Positions 18,987 to 29,330 of a stretch of 64,000 nt of DNA are shown here, piece after piece. Position numbers and translations under genes: made by a program. The stretch covers positions 163,501-227,500 of the forward strand of contig JAUHXU010000001.1 of NCBI GenBank assembly GCA_030426805.1, in the 5' to 3' direction. Source of the DNA: a bacterium. GTDB lineage: Bacteria; Planctomycetota; JAFGQW01. Every line of letters begins with the position of its first letter. The first letter of the stretch is position 1. A model generated the notes under the pieces. That model had not been told where the DNA came from. It was given only the letters and a program-made list of their open reading frames with translations, and searched no databases.

Positions 18987-19466
18987 CGACTGTCTTCCTC
19001 AGCTGTCGTTCCTCAGCGCCGTCGGGGCCGGGTCGAGTCGTTTCGACACGGCAACCCTGCGGCGGGTCCCCTCGCGGGGTCTCTCGTTCGAGTATCGCGC
19101 TCGACGACGCGACGGGGCAGGCGGGACTCGCGACGGCACGGGGACGCCGGCGCCACCCGTTTCGGGGCGGACCACGGCGACCGGATACGAATGCCGGCTC
19201 GCTTCCGACGAAGCGCCGACCCGATCGGTCGACCGCTCCTCGCTGCCCGGCGCATCGGTTCCTGCCGCTCCGGCGCCGGGGCTCAACTGCCCACGGCAAA
19301 AGCGGTTAGGGCGCCGACCGACTCGAAAGCCCCGCGATGGGGCTCCCTGCAATGCCGGCACGGATGCGCACGCAACTCAAAATGAGTAGGGGAAGATAGT
19401 GCACCCGTCGGGACCGACCAAACAAAAATCCCGCGGGTGACCTCACTTCCCCGGTGAGCCGGGACG
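18987..19466 (-). other. 480-base gap upstream of rpsJ: leader and promoter region
   Basis: No convincing gene on either strand. On the minus strand there is a weak promoter-like pair, TTGGTC at about 19415-19420 and TATCTT at about 19392-19397 with a 17-base spacer. A small hairpin AGCCCC/GGGGCT is at 19328-19344. The rest looks like a long GC-rich leader, as would suit regulated r-protein mRNA, but I recognise no known r-protein leader motif. Confidence 0.35.
19425..19463 (-). terminator. probable terminator after the DUF6515-like gene
   Basis: Minus-strand RNA can pair TCCCG with CGGGA around an inner CTCAC/GTGAG stem, followed by TTTTTG. It is 3 to 40 bases beyond the stop at 19467, in the right place to end the three-gene envelope operon and insulate rpsJ. 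Confidence 0.45.
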
Positions 19467-20096
19467 CTACTTCGGAGCGGGTTCCGCCTTCGGCGGCTCC
19501 ACGACCTGGTAGACGACCGTCGCACCCCGGTAGTAGGGCCGGTAGACCGCCCCGCCCGCCAGGTAGTGGCGCTTGCCGCCGATCTTCGTCTCCGTCGCCC
19601 CTTCCGGCAACTTGTCCACGACGGCGCCGACCGGGGCCGGCACGATCTCGAACCCCTTCGGGGTCCGGCGGACGAAGGCGCCGTTGTAGGCGTGGTATTC
19701 CACGGCGCCGACGCGGATGCTCTCCGACCCGATCGGGACCCGGTCGAGCACCCCGCCGAGCGGCGGTGTCGCGACGATCAGGCCCTGGCCGTGCTTCAGA
19801 TAGAAGTCGGGGCCGGCCTGGAAGTACTGCTTGCCGCCAATCGCCTTGCCGATCGCGCCCGCGGGCGGCGCCGGCACATAGGTCCCGACCGGCTTCGGCA
19901 ACTCCCACTTGCCGACGCGATACGGGACGTTCCGGACGACCGGGTGGGCCTGGGTCATCTGCTGGGGCACGTAGATGCCGGTGCCCCAGCCACCCCACCC
20001 GCCCCATGCGTACTGAGCGCCCGCCGACGTCGACACGCCGAGGAGTGCGGCGATCGCAGCGGCGACCGGGATCGCAATGGCTCGAACGCGGCTCAT
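19467..20096 (-). CDS. exported repeat protein, DUF6515-like
   Basis: 209 residues from the ATG at 20096, with a signal peptide (IAIPVAAAIAALLGVSTSAGA). The mature part has three copies of a pattern: GGKQYFQAGPDFYLKHGQGL plus a PP-type segment, then VGAVEYHAYNGAFVRRTPKG, then GGKRHYLAGGAVYRPYYRG. Each copy pairs a G..Y...G.FY strand with a VVxPPxGAVxxxLPxG-type strand. This matches my memory of DUF6515 surface proteins. Its start overlaps the DUF2092-type gene stop by four bases, so the two are coupled. Molecular role unknown. Confidence 0.7.
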   Translation of the reverse strand: MSRVRAIAIPVAAAIAALLGVSTSAGAQYAWGGWGGWGTGIYVPQQMTQAHPVVRNVPYRVGKWELPKPVGTYVPAPPAGAIGKAIGGKQYFQAGPDFYLKHGQGLIVATPPLGGVLDRVPIGSESIRVGAVEYHAYNGAFVRRTPKGFEIVPAPVGAVVDKLPEGATETKIGGKRHYLAGGAVYRPYYRGATVVYQVVEPPKAEPAPK

Positions 20097-20851
20097 TTCT
20101 TCCCTCCCGGCTTGAGGAACTCGATCTCGTCGGCGCCGGCCGGCGGCCGGAACGTGAACAGTGCGTCGGGCAGGTTCGGCGCGAAGTCCCACTCGCGAAT
20201 CCACGCGACGTACTGGGGCGCGCCGGGCAGCGTCTTGTGCGTGATCACGACCTTGCGCGGGAGGAAGCGAACGCTGTCCTCGATCCACAACTGCCAGTCG
20301 ACCTTCGGGCCGGTGAACGCGAGGTGGTGGCACGGCACGCCCGCGATCCGGTGCACGCCGACGTAGTGGCCGCTCTGAATCCGCGAGAACCGTTCGAAGC
20401 CCGGGCGCACGCAGACGAGATCGATCAGCGGGATCGAGAATCCCGCTTCCTCGGCCATCGCGCGCACGGCGCCGTCGAGCTTCTCGGGCACCTGGATCAC
20501 GCCGTAGACGTTCGCCGCCTGGTCGTAGAGCGTCACGCGCTTGCCGTCGCAGAAGACCTTCTTCACGTCGAGGTCACCGCGGTAGGTCGCGACGATCCGA
20601 CCGGGCCGCTTCACCGCGAGGTCGAGGTCTCCGCCGAACTGCAGCTTCTGGCCGGTCGGCAGCACCTGGTCGTAGTTGATGCGCGCGCGGAAGTGCACGC
20701 GCTCGGCCTGCTGGATCAGCGCGTCCGAGGCTTTCAGAATGCGCATCGCGAGCGGGTCGATATGCGGGCGCCCCTGGCCCGTCACGCCCGCGCCGAGCAC
20801 GAGGCCCGCGACGAGCGCGGCACCGGTCGTGCGTACGATCGAACGGATCAT
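20093..20851 (-). CDS. DUF2092-type periplasmic protein
   Basis: 252 residues with a signal peptide (TTGAALVAGLVLGAGVTGQG). The body reads AMRILKASDALIQQAERVHF, then strands such as RPGRIVATYRGD and KRVTLYDQAANVYGVIQVPE, then DWQLWIEDSVRFLPRKVVIT. This fits DUF2092, which I recall as a half-barrel like LolA/LolB, suggesting binding of a lipid or other hydrophobic ligand (inference). It lies between a DUF4136-type lipoprotein gene and the DUF6515-like gene in a tight operon. Confidence 0.75.
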   Translation of the reverse strand: MIRSIVRTTGAALVAGLVLGAGVTGQGRPHIDPLAMRILKASDALIQQAERVHFRARINYDQVLPTGQKLQFGGDLDLAVKRPGRIVATYRGDLDVKKVFCDGKRVTLYDQAANVYGVIQVPEKLDGAVRAMAEEAGFSIPLIDLVCVRPGFERFSRIQSGHYVGVHRIAGVPCHHLAFTGPKVDWQLWIEDSVRFLPRKVVITHKTLPGAPQYVAWIREWDFAPNLPDALFTFRPPAGADEIEFLKPGGKK

Positions 20852-20868
20852 CGCAACTCCTCTTCGGT

Positions 20869-21420
20869 TCAGTTTCGTGTCGGCGGGAACTCGGCGAGGA
20901 TCTTCTCGACGGCCTCGCGGATTCGCTTCTCGCGACCGTCCGGACTGGTCGACTCACTGAGGCGCGCACTCGCGGTGCCACGCCACAGCAACTGCTTCCC
21001 GCCGGCGGACAGCACGTCGATCACGAGCGAGCCGACTTCGTATTCGTAGACGCGCGTCTCGGCGACGCCGCCCGCCGACCAGCCGGCCGGGTGGTAGCGT
21101 CGGGCGTCGTAGAGCGTGTCGCTCTCGAGCCGGCGATCCGTCGCGACGTGATAGGTCACGAGGAACTCGGGCTCACCGCCGAGGACGAAGCCCCGCGCCA
21201 GCATCGTGTCCTCGACCGCCGTCTGGATCCGCTCGTGCAGCAATCCGCTCGTCAGTCGCGGGTCGTCACTCTTCGCGGTCCCGGTCTCGGGCGCCCACGT
21301 CCAGTGCTCGAGCCCGTCGAAGCTCGCTTTCGGATCCCAGTCGGTCGTCACGGAGATGCCGCTGCATCCGGCCAGAAGCACGGCCGCGGCGAACCATGCC
21401 ACCCCTCGAGCGATACGCAT
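20869..21420 (-). CDS. DUF4136-type lipoprotein
   Basis: 183 residues. The lipobox is LLAGC (MRIARGVAWFAAAVLLAGCSG), so the mature protein starts with a lipid-modified Cys. Segments SVTTDWDPKASFDGLEHWTW, DTMLARGFVLGGEPEFLVTY and YEVGSLVIDVLSAGGKQLLW are the usual DUF4136 blocks. Function of the family is unknown. It has a strong GAGGAG site before the ATG. It begins 66 bases after fusA and may be read through from the str operon. Confidence 0.8.
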   Translation of the reverse strand: MRIARGVAWFAAAVLLAGCSGISVTTDWDPKASFDGLEHWTWAPETGTAKSDDPRLTSGLLHERIQTAVEDTMLARGFVLGGEPEFLVTYHVATDRRLESDTLYDARRYHPAGWSAGGVAETRVYEYEVGSLVIDVLSAGGKQLLWRGTASARLSESTSPDGREKRIREAVEKILAEFPPTRN

Positions 21421-21486
21421 CGTCGACTCCTCGTCAATCGTCTGCGGCCACGATAGCAACGCGGCGACGCAGCCGGAAGGGGTCGA

Positions 21487-23535
<2,049 letters not shown>

Positions 23536-23732
23536 GCGACCCTCCCCCCGCGCTCCGCTCGATGACCGTCTTCCCCGTCCATCACGCAATCCCCCACCAG
23601 CGCCAACTCACGCCAGTCTGAATTCTTCCCTGCTCTTCTCTTCTTCTGTCTTCAACACTTCCAGGCGCGCAGGTGTCGGGGAAACGGCCCGGCAGCCGCG
23701 CGGATCGGTGTCGCCTCGCAAGGCGCGCCGAC

Positions 23733-23818
23733 GAAATCGTATCAGGGATACGATGAGGAGGTGCAACGCCGCGAGCGGCGTCGAGACGCGTGGGTGCCGG
23801 GTCGTTTATCCCGGCACC
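23733..23818 (-). promoter_or_regulatory. three consecutive stem-loops in the rpsG-fusA gap
   Basis: Reading leftward after rpsG there are three hairpins. The first is GGTGCCGGG/CCCGGCACC (9 pairs, 23793-23818), the second ACGCCGC/GCGGCGT (7 pairs, 23766-23781) and the third ATCGTATC/GATACGAT (8 pairs with a 3-base loop, 23736-23754). None is followed by a run of T. They could be processing sites, attenuators or, for the last one, a protein-binding operator near a fusA promoter. Confidence 0.5.
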
Positions 23819-23825
23819 TGTGCGC

Positions 23826-24299
23826 CTACCATGCAAAGTGCGCGAAGGCCTTGTTGGCCTCGGCCATCTTGTGGGCGACCTCGCGCTTGTTCATCGCGTC
23901 GCCTTCCTTGTTGTAGGCGGCGTAGAGCTCGTCGGCGAGGCGGCGGGCCATCGGGCGACCGCGCTTCTTGCGGGCGGCCTCGAGGATCCAGCGGAACGCG
24001 AGCGCCTGCTGGCGGTTCTTCTTGACCTCCATCGGCACCTGGTAGGTCGCACCACCGACGCGCTTGGAGCGCACTTCGATCATCGGCTTGACGTTCTCGA
24101 GCGCGGTCTGGAACACCTCGATACCGGGGCGGTCCTTGACGCGCTTCTCGAGCATCTCGCACGCATCGTAGAAGATGTTCTGCGCGACGGTCTTCTTGCC
24201 CTTGAGCATCAGGCAGTTGATGAACTTCGACGCGGTGCGGTTTCCGTACTTCGGATCCGGCTTGAGGAACCGCTCGGGCGATTGGTATTTGCGTGGCAT
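23826..24299 (-). CDS. rpsG: 30S ribosomal protein S7
   Basis: 157 residues. [20 protein letters not shown] (a slightly unusual variant of the MPRR start), [40 protein letters not shown] and the C-terminal [13 protein letters not shown] define S7. It binds the 3' domain of 16S rRNA and lines the E site. It begins 14 bases after rpsL. Confidence 0.98.
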   Translation of the reverse strand: MPRKYQSPERFLKPDPKYGNRTASKFINCLMLKGKKTVAQNIFYDACEMLEKRVKDRPGIEVFQTALENVKPMIEVRSKRVGGATYQVPMEVKKNRQQALAFRWILEAARKKRGRPMARRLADELYAAYNKEGDAMNKREVAHKMAEANKAFAHFAW

Positions 24300-24313
24300 C
24301 GTCTCGTCCTCCC

Positions 24314-24685
24314 CTACTTCGGCTTCTTCGTGCCGTACTTGCTGCGCGACTGGCGACGATCGTCGACGCCGGTCGCGTCGAGCGCGCCACGGAGCACGTG
24401 GTAGCGGACACCCGGCAGGTCGCGAACACGACCGCCGCGCACGAGCACGATCGAGTGCTCCTGCAGGTTGTGGCCCTCACCGGGGATGTAGACGGTGACT
24501 TCCTTGCCGTTCGACAGGCGCACACGGGCGACCTTGCGAAGCGCCGAGTTCGGCTTCTTCGGCGTCATCGTCTTCACCTGAAGACAGACACCGCGCTTCT
24601 GCGGGCACTTGTCGAGCACCGGCGACTTCGACCGCTTGATGACCTTGTTGCGGCCCTTGCGGACGAGCTGGTTGATCGTGGGCAT
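24314..24685 (-). CDS. rpsL: 30S ribosomal protein S12
   Basis: 123 residues. [40 protein letters not shown] and [20 protein letters not shown] are invariant S12 blocks. The lysine in KKPNS, the site of streptomycin-resistance changes in other species, is unchanged, as is the aspartate that is methylthiolated in E. coli. First gene of the str operon; its leader region extends toward the NHL-like gene at 25076. Confidence 0.98.
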   Translation of the reverse strand: MPTINQLVRKGRNKVIKRSKSPVLDKCPQKRGVCLQVKTMTPKKPNSALRKVARVRLSNGKEVTVYIPGEGHNLQEHSIVLVRGGRVRDLPGVRYHVLRGALDATGVDDRRQSRSKYGTKKPK

Positions 24686-24936
24686 ACGTTCTCCGACGGT
24701 CAGGTCCCCAGAAGCCGCCTGGGCGCGTTGCGTGCCACCGGCCGGCGGGGGACGATTCGAGGTGGCCTCTCGGCCGACCCTAGCGGGTCCGGCCGCGCCC
24801 CTCGAGGGGCGTGTGCCACCAGTTCCACTTCCCGTCGACCCCCGGCCGAGCCGGGGATCCAGGAACGAGCCTTCTAACCCCCCGGGCCGGGGTCGGCAAG
24901 CGCCTGTCGCCCGGTCGGGCGAACGCGCGGCCCGAA

Positions 24937-25008
24937 TTCGAGCGCCAGAGGCTCGTTCGACCGCCACGCGCGACCGCGCAGGGCCCGAATGAGCCCCTGG
25001 CGCTCGAA
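24937..25008. repeat. long imperfect inverted repeat with 23-base arms
   Basis: Arms at 24937-24959 and 24986-25008 pair over 23 positions with one A-C mismatch and one G-T wobble, around a 26-base loop. The arm starts TTCGAGCGCCAG and the other ends CTGGCGCTCGAA. It lies just upstream of the TATACT element of the rightward gene and about 250 bases before rpsL. It could be a remnant of a mobile element end, a hairpin in the rpsL leader or a transcription boundary. Confidence 0.55.
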
Positions 25009-25034
25009 AACCGGCCGCGCGTCGACCTCGCCGC

Positions 25035-25040
25035 TATACT
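25035..25040 (+). promoter_or_regulatory. -10-like TATACT before the first NHL-like gene
   Basis: TATACT 35 bases upstream of the ATG, within GCTATACTCGG, an 11-mer shared with the candidate promoter at 831. No clear -35 at 16-18 bases upstream. Confidence 0.35.
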
Positions 25041-25075
25041 CGGGGCACCCCTACGATCCCATGGAGGTCCCCCCG

Positions 25076-26284
25076 ATGCGAACCGTGATCACGCTTCTCG
25101 CCTTGGCCGCCGTCTCGCCGGCACAGCTCCTGCCGGGCGATCTCGTCGCGGCGAGTTCGAACCAGCAGGCGCTCTACCGGATCGACGGCGCCGGCGCGGT
25201 GTCGACGTTCGCGATGCTGCCGGTCCGGGCGCAGAGCCTCGCGCTGGGGGTCGCCAATCGCGGCTTCGTCGTCGGGGGCTCGAACCTGCCCGATGCGATC
25301 GTCGAGGTCGCAAACGACGGGACCGTAACGACGCTGATCGGCACGGGGCCACTCGCAGTCGACTTCGACGTCGACGGCGAGGGCAACTACCTCGGCGCCG
25401 GCTTTCCGCCCGGCGCGGCGCGCTCGAACGCCGTGTTCACGCTGTCGCCGACCGGCGTGCTCGTGACCGTGATCCAAGGCGGCACCCCGTTCGGCAAGAT
25501 CTACGCGATGGGCGTCGACGCGCTGTCGGGCGACGCGATCGTCGTGGACGGCGCGGGCCCGGTGATCCGCGTGACGCGCGGCGCGACGCCGTCGGCGACG
25601 ACGTTCGCGACGATCACGACGAGCGGCATCGCCGGCATCCACGCGCGGTTCGATCGACCGGGGAGGCTCATCGGTGCGTGGAGCAACGCGATCCTCGAGG
25701 TCGACCCGTCGGGCACGCCGGCGATCACGACGCTGCTCGCAGGCGCGCCGCTCGTCCGGCCGGCCGACATCGAGTTCGAGCCGACGACCGATCAGTATCT
25801 CGTCCTCGACATCGGCACGACGCAGAGCACGATCTTCCGCTTCGACGCGACGACCGCGACCATCACGAGCGTGATCCCGACGCCGGGGATCCGCCCGACG
25901 CAACTCGCCGTCGCCGGCGCGCGTCACGTCGCCGCGCTCAACGCACCGCGCATCGGCCAGTTGTTCGGGCTGCGCGTGTCGTTTCCCGGCTCGAGCGGCG
26001 TGCCGTATGTCGCGGCGACGAGCTTCTCGATGGGCCCGGGCATTCCGGTCCCGGGCGGCACCGTCCGCCTCGGCGTCGACGCGCTGTTTCTGTTGTCGCT
26101 CTCGAACGCCGGGATCTTCAGCGGCTTCCAGGGGACACTGAACGCGCTCGGCGAGGCGACCGCCACCCTCGCGATCCCGTCGATCGCCGGCCTGAGCGGC
26201 CTGCGCGTGTTCGCGTCTGCGGTCGCGGTGCCGAGCGCGGGGCCGCTCCGCATCGCCGAGACGATCGGCTTCACGATCCGCTGA
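25076..26284 (+). CDS. secreted NHL/beta-propeller-like protein
   Basis: 402 residues from the ATG at 25076 (GGAGG upstream), with a short signal peptide (MRTVITLLALAAVSPAQ). The central part has propeller-like repeats of the form YRIDGAGAVSTF, VEVANDGTVTTLIG, FTLSPTGVLVTVIQGG and FRFDATTATITSVIPTPG. The last 90 residues form a separate strand-rich domain (GTLNALGEATATLAIPSIAG and LRVFASAVAV) that I associate with exoproteins of planctomycetes. Ligand and role unknown. It is followed by a related gene at 26390. Confidence 0.65.
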   Translation: MRTVITLLALAAVSPAQLLPGDLVAASSNQQALYRIDGAGAVSTFAMLPVRAQSLALGVANRGFVVGGSNLPDAIVEVANDGTVTTLIGTGPLAVDFDVDGEGNYLGAGFPPGAARSNAVFTLSPTGVLVTVIQGGTPFGKIYAMGVDALSGDAIVVDGAGPVIRVTRGATPSATTFATITTSGIAGIHARFDRPGRLIGAWSNAILEVDPSGTPAITTLLAGAPLVRPADIEFEPTTDQYLVLDIGTTQSTIFRFDATTATITSVIPTPGIRPTQLAVAGARHVAALNAPRIGQLFGLRVSFPGSSGVPYVAATSFSMGPGIPVPGGTVRLGVDALFLLSLSNAGIFSGFQGTLNALGEATATLAIPSIAGLSGLRVFASAVAVPSAGPLRIAETIGFTIR

Positions 26285-26331
26285 GGCGTTTCTCGGTTTT
26301 GTCGTAGGGCCTCGGGCGCTCGTTTGCGCCC

Positions 26332-26376
26332 CACTCGGTAGCCCGGGCAGTCGCCCCGGGCTCGAGACACCGAGTG
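26332..26376 (+). promoter_or_regulatory. nested stem-loop directly before the second NHL-like gene
   Basis: Two perfect 8-base stems stack: an outer CACTCGGT/ACCGAGTG and an inner AGCCCGGG/CCCGGGCT with a 7-base loop and a 6-base bulge on the 3' side. The structure ends one base before the purine-rich ribosome binding site (AAAGGA). It could end transcription of the upstream gene, protect the downstream mRNA or control its translation. Confidence 0.55.
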
Positions 26377-26389
26377 AAAGGACCGACCG

Positions 26390-27580
26390 ATGAAACGCCT
26401 CGCCCCCCTGCTCCTCGCCGCCCTGTGCGGCACCGCATTCGCCCAGCCGCAACTCAAGGACGGCGAGTTGATCGTCACGTCGAACTCGTCGAACTACGGC
26501 GTCTACGCGATCGACTGGAAGACCGGGATCCGCCGGACGATCGAGACCAGCGGGAGCTACGCCGACGTCGCGATCGGCCCCGCGAACCTCTACGTCTACG
26601 GGATCGCCTCGGGCCGCATCGTCCGGATGTCGACCTTCGGCTCGTCGAGCACGCTGGCGACGCTCCCGTCGTCGACCGTGCACGGAACCGCGGTCGATCA
26701 GGACGGCTCGATGATCTTCGCCGGCTACTCGAACAACCGGCTGCTGCGCGTGCGCGGCACGACGGTCACGACGCTGTCGACGATCAGCCGCCCGCTCGGC
26801 CTGTGTCGCGATCGCCAGACCGGTGACTTCGTCGTGAGCCAGTGGAACACGTCGTTCGGCTCGCTGCTACGCGTCAACCGTCGCACCGGCACGTCGAGCA
26901 CGTTCGCGGCCGGCGCCTATCTGTCGAGCGCCTACGACATCGTTCACCTGCCGACGAACGGGAACTTCGTCGTCGGACGCGACACGACGACCTACGGGCT
27001 CGTCTGGGTCACGAACCAGGGCGCGACCGTCACGAGCCTGAACGTGCCGAACGTGATCTCGATGACGTTCGACGAGAAGCACAACCGCATCTTCGCCGGG
27101 ACCCGCAACGGCGACATCTACGAGGTGAGCCCCAGCGGCACGATCGTCTCGAAGCGGAGCTTCGCCGGGTTCCGGTGGACCGGCATCGGGATCTGGGGCA
27201 GTCGAAACGTCGCGCCCGGAACGACCGGCCAGCGGGGCATCGAAGCCTACGTCGCGCTTCGCTTCGAGGAGTCGAAGTCACGCTCGTTCTGCGCCGCGCT
27301 CGCGCTCGGGCAAAGCCCGGGGATCCGGGTCGGCGGTCGCTGGCAACACATCCGAGCCGACGCGCTGTTCTTCGCGACCGCGTGCGGACGCCTGCCGATC
27401 TTCACGCGGAACTTCACCGGCACGCTGAGCAGTAGCGGCACCGCGTCGATCTACTTCACGCTACCGGCCTCGGCGGCCGCGGTGGGCATCCCGCTCTACG
27501 TGACCGCGTCCGGCATCAACCCGGCCTTCCCCGGCAACCTCGACCTCGGCAACGTCGCGGTGGTGAAGGTCGAGCCGTAG
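26390..27580 (+). CDS. secreted NHL/beta-propeller-like protein, second copy
   Basis: 396 residues with a signal peptide (KRLAPLLLAALCGTAFAQ). Repeats such as YAIDWKTGIRRTIETSG, VRMSTFGSSSTLATLP, LRVNRRTGTSSTFAAG and YEVSPSGTIVSKRSFAG suggest a six- or seven-bladed propeller. The C-terminal domain (FTGTLSSSGTASIYFTLP and VPLYVTASGIN-like strands) resembles the end of the gene at 25076, so the pair probably arose by duplication and diverged. Two cysteines in the C-terminal part may form a disulphide. Role unknown. Confidence 0.65.
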   Translation: MKRLAPLLLAALCGTAFAQPQLKDGELIVTSNSSNYGVYAIDWKTGIRRTIETSGSYADVAIGPANLYVYGIASGRIVRMSTFGSSSTLATLPSSTVHGTAVDQDGSMIFAGYSNNRLLRVRGTTVTTLSTISRPLGLCRDRQTGDFVVSQWNTSFGSLLRVNRRTGTSSTFAAGAYLSSAYDIVHLPTNGNFVVGRDTTTYGLVWVTNQGATVTSLNVPNVISMTFDEKHNRIFAGTRNGDIYEVSPSGTIVSKRSFAGFRWTGIGIWGSRNVAPGTTGQRGIEAYVALRFEESKSRSFCAALALGQSPGIRVGGRWQHIRADALFFATACGRLPIFTRNFTGTLSSSGTASIYFTLPASAAAVGIPLYVTASGINPAFPGNLDLGNVAVVKVEP

Positions 27581-27598
27581 GATCCCGCTCCCGACGAC

Positions 27599-27656
27599 CG
27601 ACCCGGCTCGCCGCCGCGCCACGACGCGCGGCCTCGAGTCGGGTCGCTCTGCGTAC
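27599..27656. terminator. bidirectional terminator-like nested hairpin
   Basis: CGACCCGGCTCG (27599-27610) pairs with CGAGTCGGGTCG (27645-27656) with one wobble, enclosing an inner CCGCGC/GCGCGG stem. It lies between the convergent ends of the second NHL-like gene and the hipA-like gene. Confidence 0.5.
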
Positions 27657-27663
27657 CGTGCGA

Positions 27664-28965
27664 TCAATCGAGCGCGAGACGGTGCGCGGCAGCGATCCGA
27701 TCGACCCACGACTCCTCGACGCCCGCCTCGGCGGCGAACGTCGGCCAGGCGGCGACCGCCTCGCGCACCTCGCCGAACACGCGCGGCGCGATCCCGCGGC
27801 GCAGCGACGCGGCGGCCGCACACGCGTCGAGGTCGTCGAGGACGAAGTCGTCGCGCTTGCCGTTGACGGTCATCTGATGACGCCCGGTCCACGCGCCCTG
27901 CGGGTTGTACGCATACGTGACGTCGAACGCCGGCGACAGGCGCCACGCACCGTCCTTGCGCATCAGGAACGCGATGTTCTTCACGTGGTCGTCCTGGTTT
28001 CGCGCGACGATGTTGAACACCATCCGACGAAACTGCTGCTCGAGGTCGCGCATCGGAAGGCCGAGGCGGCGCATCACGTGCAGCGTCTGCTCGTAGGAGA
28101 CCGAGCCGGGCAGATCGAAATCGAAGTGGCCGATCGCGGCGAGCGACTGCAGATGCAGCTTGCTCCCGTCGTCGGTGCGGTCGAAGCGACGCGTGACGAA
28201 GTGCGCGCGCCCGCCCTCCTCGAGCAGGCGACACTCGCTCATCTCGATGCCCGCGGCGCGCGCCATCTTCGAGTATGCGAACTCGACGCGGCAGTAACCG
28301 AGGGGATCGCGCAACTCGCGATCACGGTTCGCGGTGACGCCGTCGAACTTCAACAGCCAATGCGAGAACCCCTCGTCGACGTCGACCTGCCCCGAGCGGA
28401 CTTCGCCGGTCTCGGGGTTCCATGCGATCACCGCTTTCGCACGCGCCCCGCCGGCGGACGTGCCGACGCGAAGAATGTCGCGCACCGCGCCGGTGTCGCC
28501 GCGCTCGGTCAGCGTCGCCACGAACCCCTCCCGGTCGCCGAGCACGGCGGACGCGAGGTCGGCGAGTGCCGCGACGTCCAACGGGGCGCTGCTGCCGTCG
28601 CCCGGATCGATCGCCGGCTCGAACTCGAGCGCGCCCATCCCGCGCCGCCCCGTGTAACAGAGTCGCTCGACCGGATCGAAGTCGTCGGGGGCACGACCGC
28701 GAGCGAGGAGCCACGCGTCGATCACCGCGTTGCCGAATCGATCGGGGAGCGCGTCCGCGAGCATCCCGGGCAAGCCGTGAAACGCGTTGCGGCCGAGTGC
28801 CGGGAACGAGTAGACGCGTGGACCGAGCGGCATCATCAGCGGGGCGACCTCGATGCCGCTGTCGCGAAAGCCCGGGTCGAACTCGAAGAAGCCGAGGCGC
28901 TGCGACGCGTCCCAGGAGACGGCCCCGATCCGCGTCCCCCACAGATGGACCGCCGCAGTCGTCAT
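27664..28965 (-). CDS. hipA: HipA-family serine/threonine kinase toxin
   Basis: 433 residues, close to E. coli HipA (440). The N-terminal subdomain has AVSWDASQRLGFFEFDPGF and GLPGMLADALPDRFGN. The kinase core has FSHWLLKFD, RRFDR, the catalytic NIVARNQDDHVKNIAFL and the metal-binding LSPAFDVTY. E. coli HipA phosphorylates glutamyl-tRNA synthetase to cause dormancy; the target here is unknown. Its start overlaps the antitoxin gene stop by four bases (ATGA). The catalytic residues look intact, so the toxin is probably functional. Confidence 0.9.
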   Translation of the reverse strand: MTTAAVHLWGTRIGAVSWDASQRLGFFEFDPGFRDSGIEVAPLMMPLGPRVYSFPALGRNAFHGLPGMLADALPDRFGNAVIDAWLLARGRAPDDFDPVERLCYTGRRGMGALEFEPAIDPGDGSSAPLDVAALADLASAVLGDREGFVATLTERGDTGAVRDILRVGTSAGGARAKAVIAWNPETGEVRSGQVDVDEGFSHWLLKFDGVTANRDRELRDPLGYCRVEFAYSKMARAAGIEMSECRLLEEGGRAHFVTRRFDRTDDGSKLHLQSLAAIGHFDFDLPGSVSYEQTLHVMRRLGLPMRDLEQQFRRMVFNIVARNQDDHVKNIAFLMRKDGAWRLSPAFDVTYAYNPQGAWTGRHQMTVNGKRDDFVLDDLDACAAAASLRRGIAPRVFGEVREAVAAWPTFAAEAGVEESWVDRIAAAHRLALD

Positions 28966-29330
28966 CGGTCCTCACCCCACGTCCAGTCGGAGTCCGCACG
29001 GTCGTCACGACCGCGGGTCGAGGCGCGTTGCCGACGGGGCTTTCCCTCGCGCGCGAGACGTTCGAGGGGGCTCACGACCGCGGTCGGCAGGAGCGCATCG
29101 AGGTTTCGCGCGAGACCGAGCACGCGCAGCATGCGGACGAGGTTGCCGAGTTGTGTCGATTCGCCGGCTTCGAGACGCCGGACGGTCGACCGGGAGACGC
29201 CTGCCTCCTCGGCGAGTTCGGCCTGCGTTCGATTGCGACGAAGCCGCTCGTCTGCCAGGCGCGCCCCGAGTTCCGCGAGGATCGCCTCGTCGCCGAGATC
29301 GCCGGATATAGTGACTCTATTCTGAACCAT
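28962..29330 (-). CDS. hipB: HipB-like XRE-family antitoxin and autorepressor
   Basis: 122 residues. The helix-turn-helix is RNRTQAELAEEAGVSRSTVR followed by RLEAGESTQLGNLVRMLRVL (about 33-72), the arrangement used by HipB and other XRE antitoxins. A basic, arginine-rich tail after residue 90 is probably flexible. The ATG itself lies inside an inverted-repeat half-site, which fits autoregulation. Coupled to hipA by a four-base overlap. Confidence 0.88.
   Translation of the reverse strand: MVQNRVTISGDLGDEAILAELGARLADERLRRNRTQAELAEEAGVSRSTVRRLEAGESTQLGNLVRMLRVLGLARNLDALLPTAVVSPLERLAREGKPRRQRASTRGRDDRADSDWTWGEDR

Larger units (their letters stand above)
24686..25075. other. 390-base divergent gap between rpsL and the first NHL-like gene
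   Basis: No gene seen. It should contain the rpsL promoter (leftward) and the promoter of the secreted protein gene (rightward). Its main structure is a long imperfect inverted repeat (listed separately). The remainder is GC-rich with no clear sigma-70 pair for rpsL. Confidence 0.4.
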
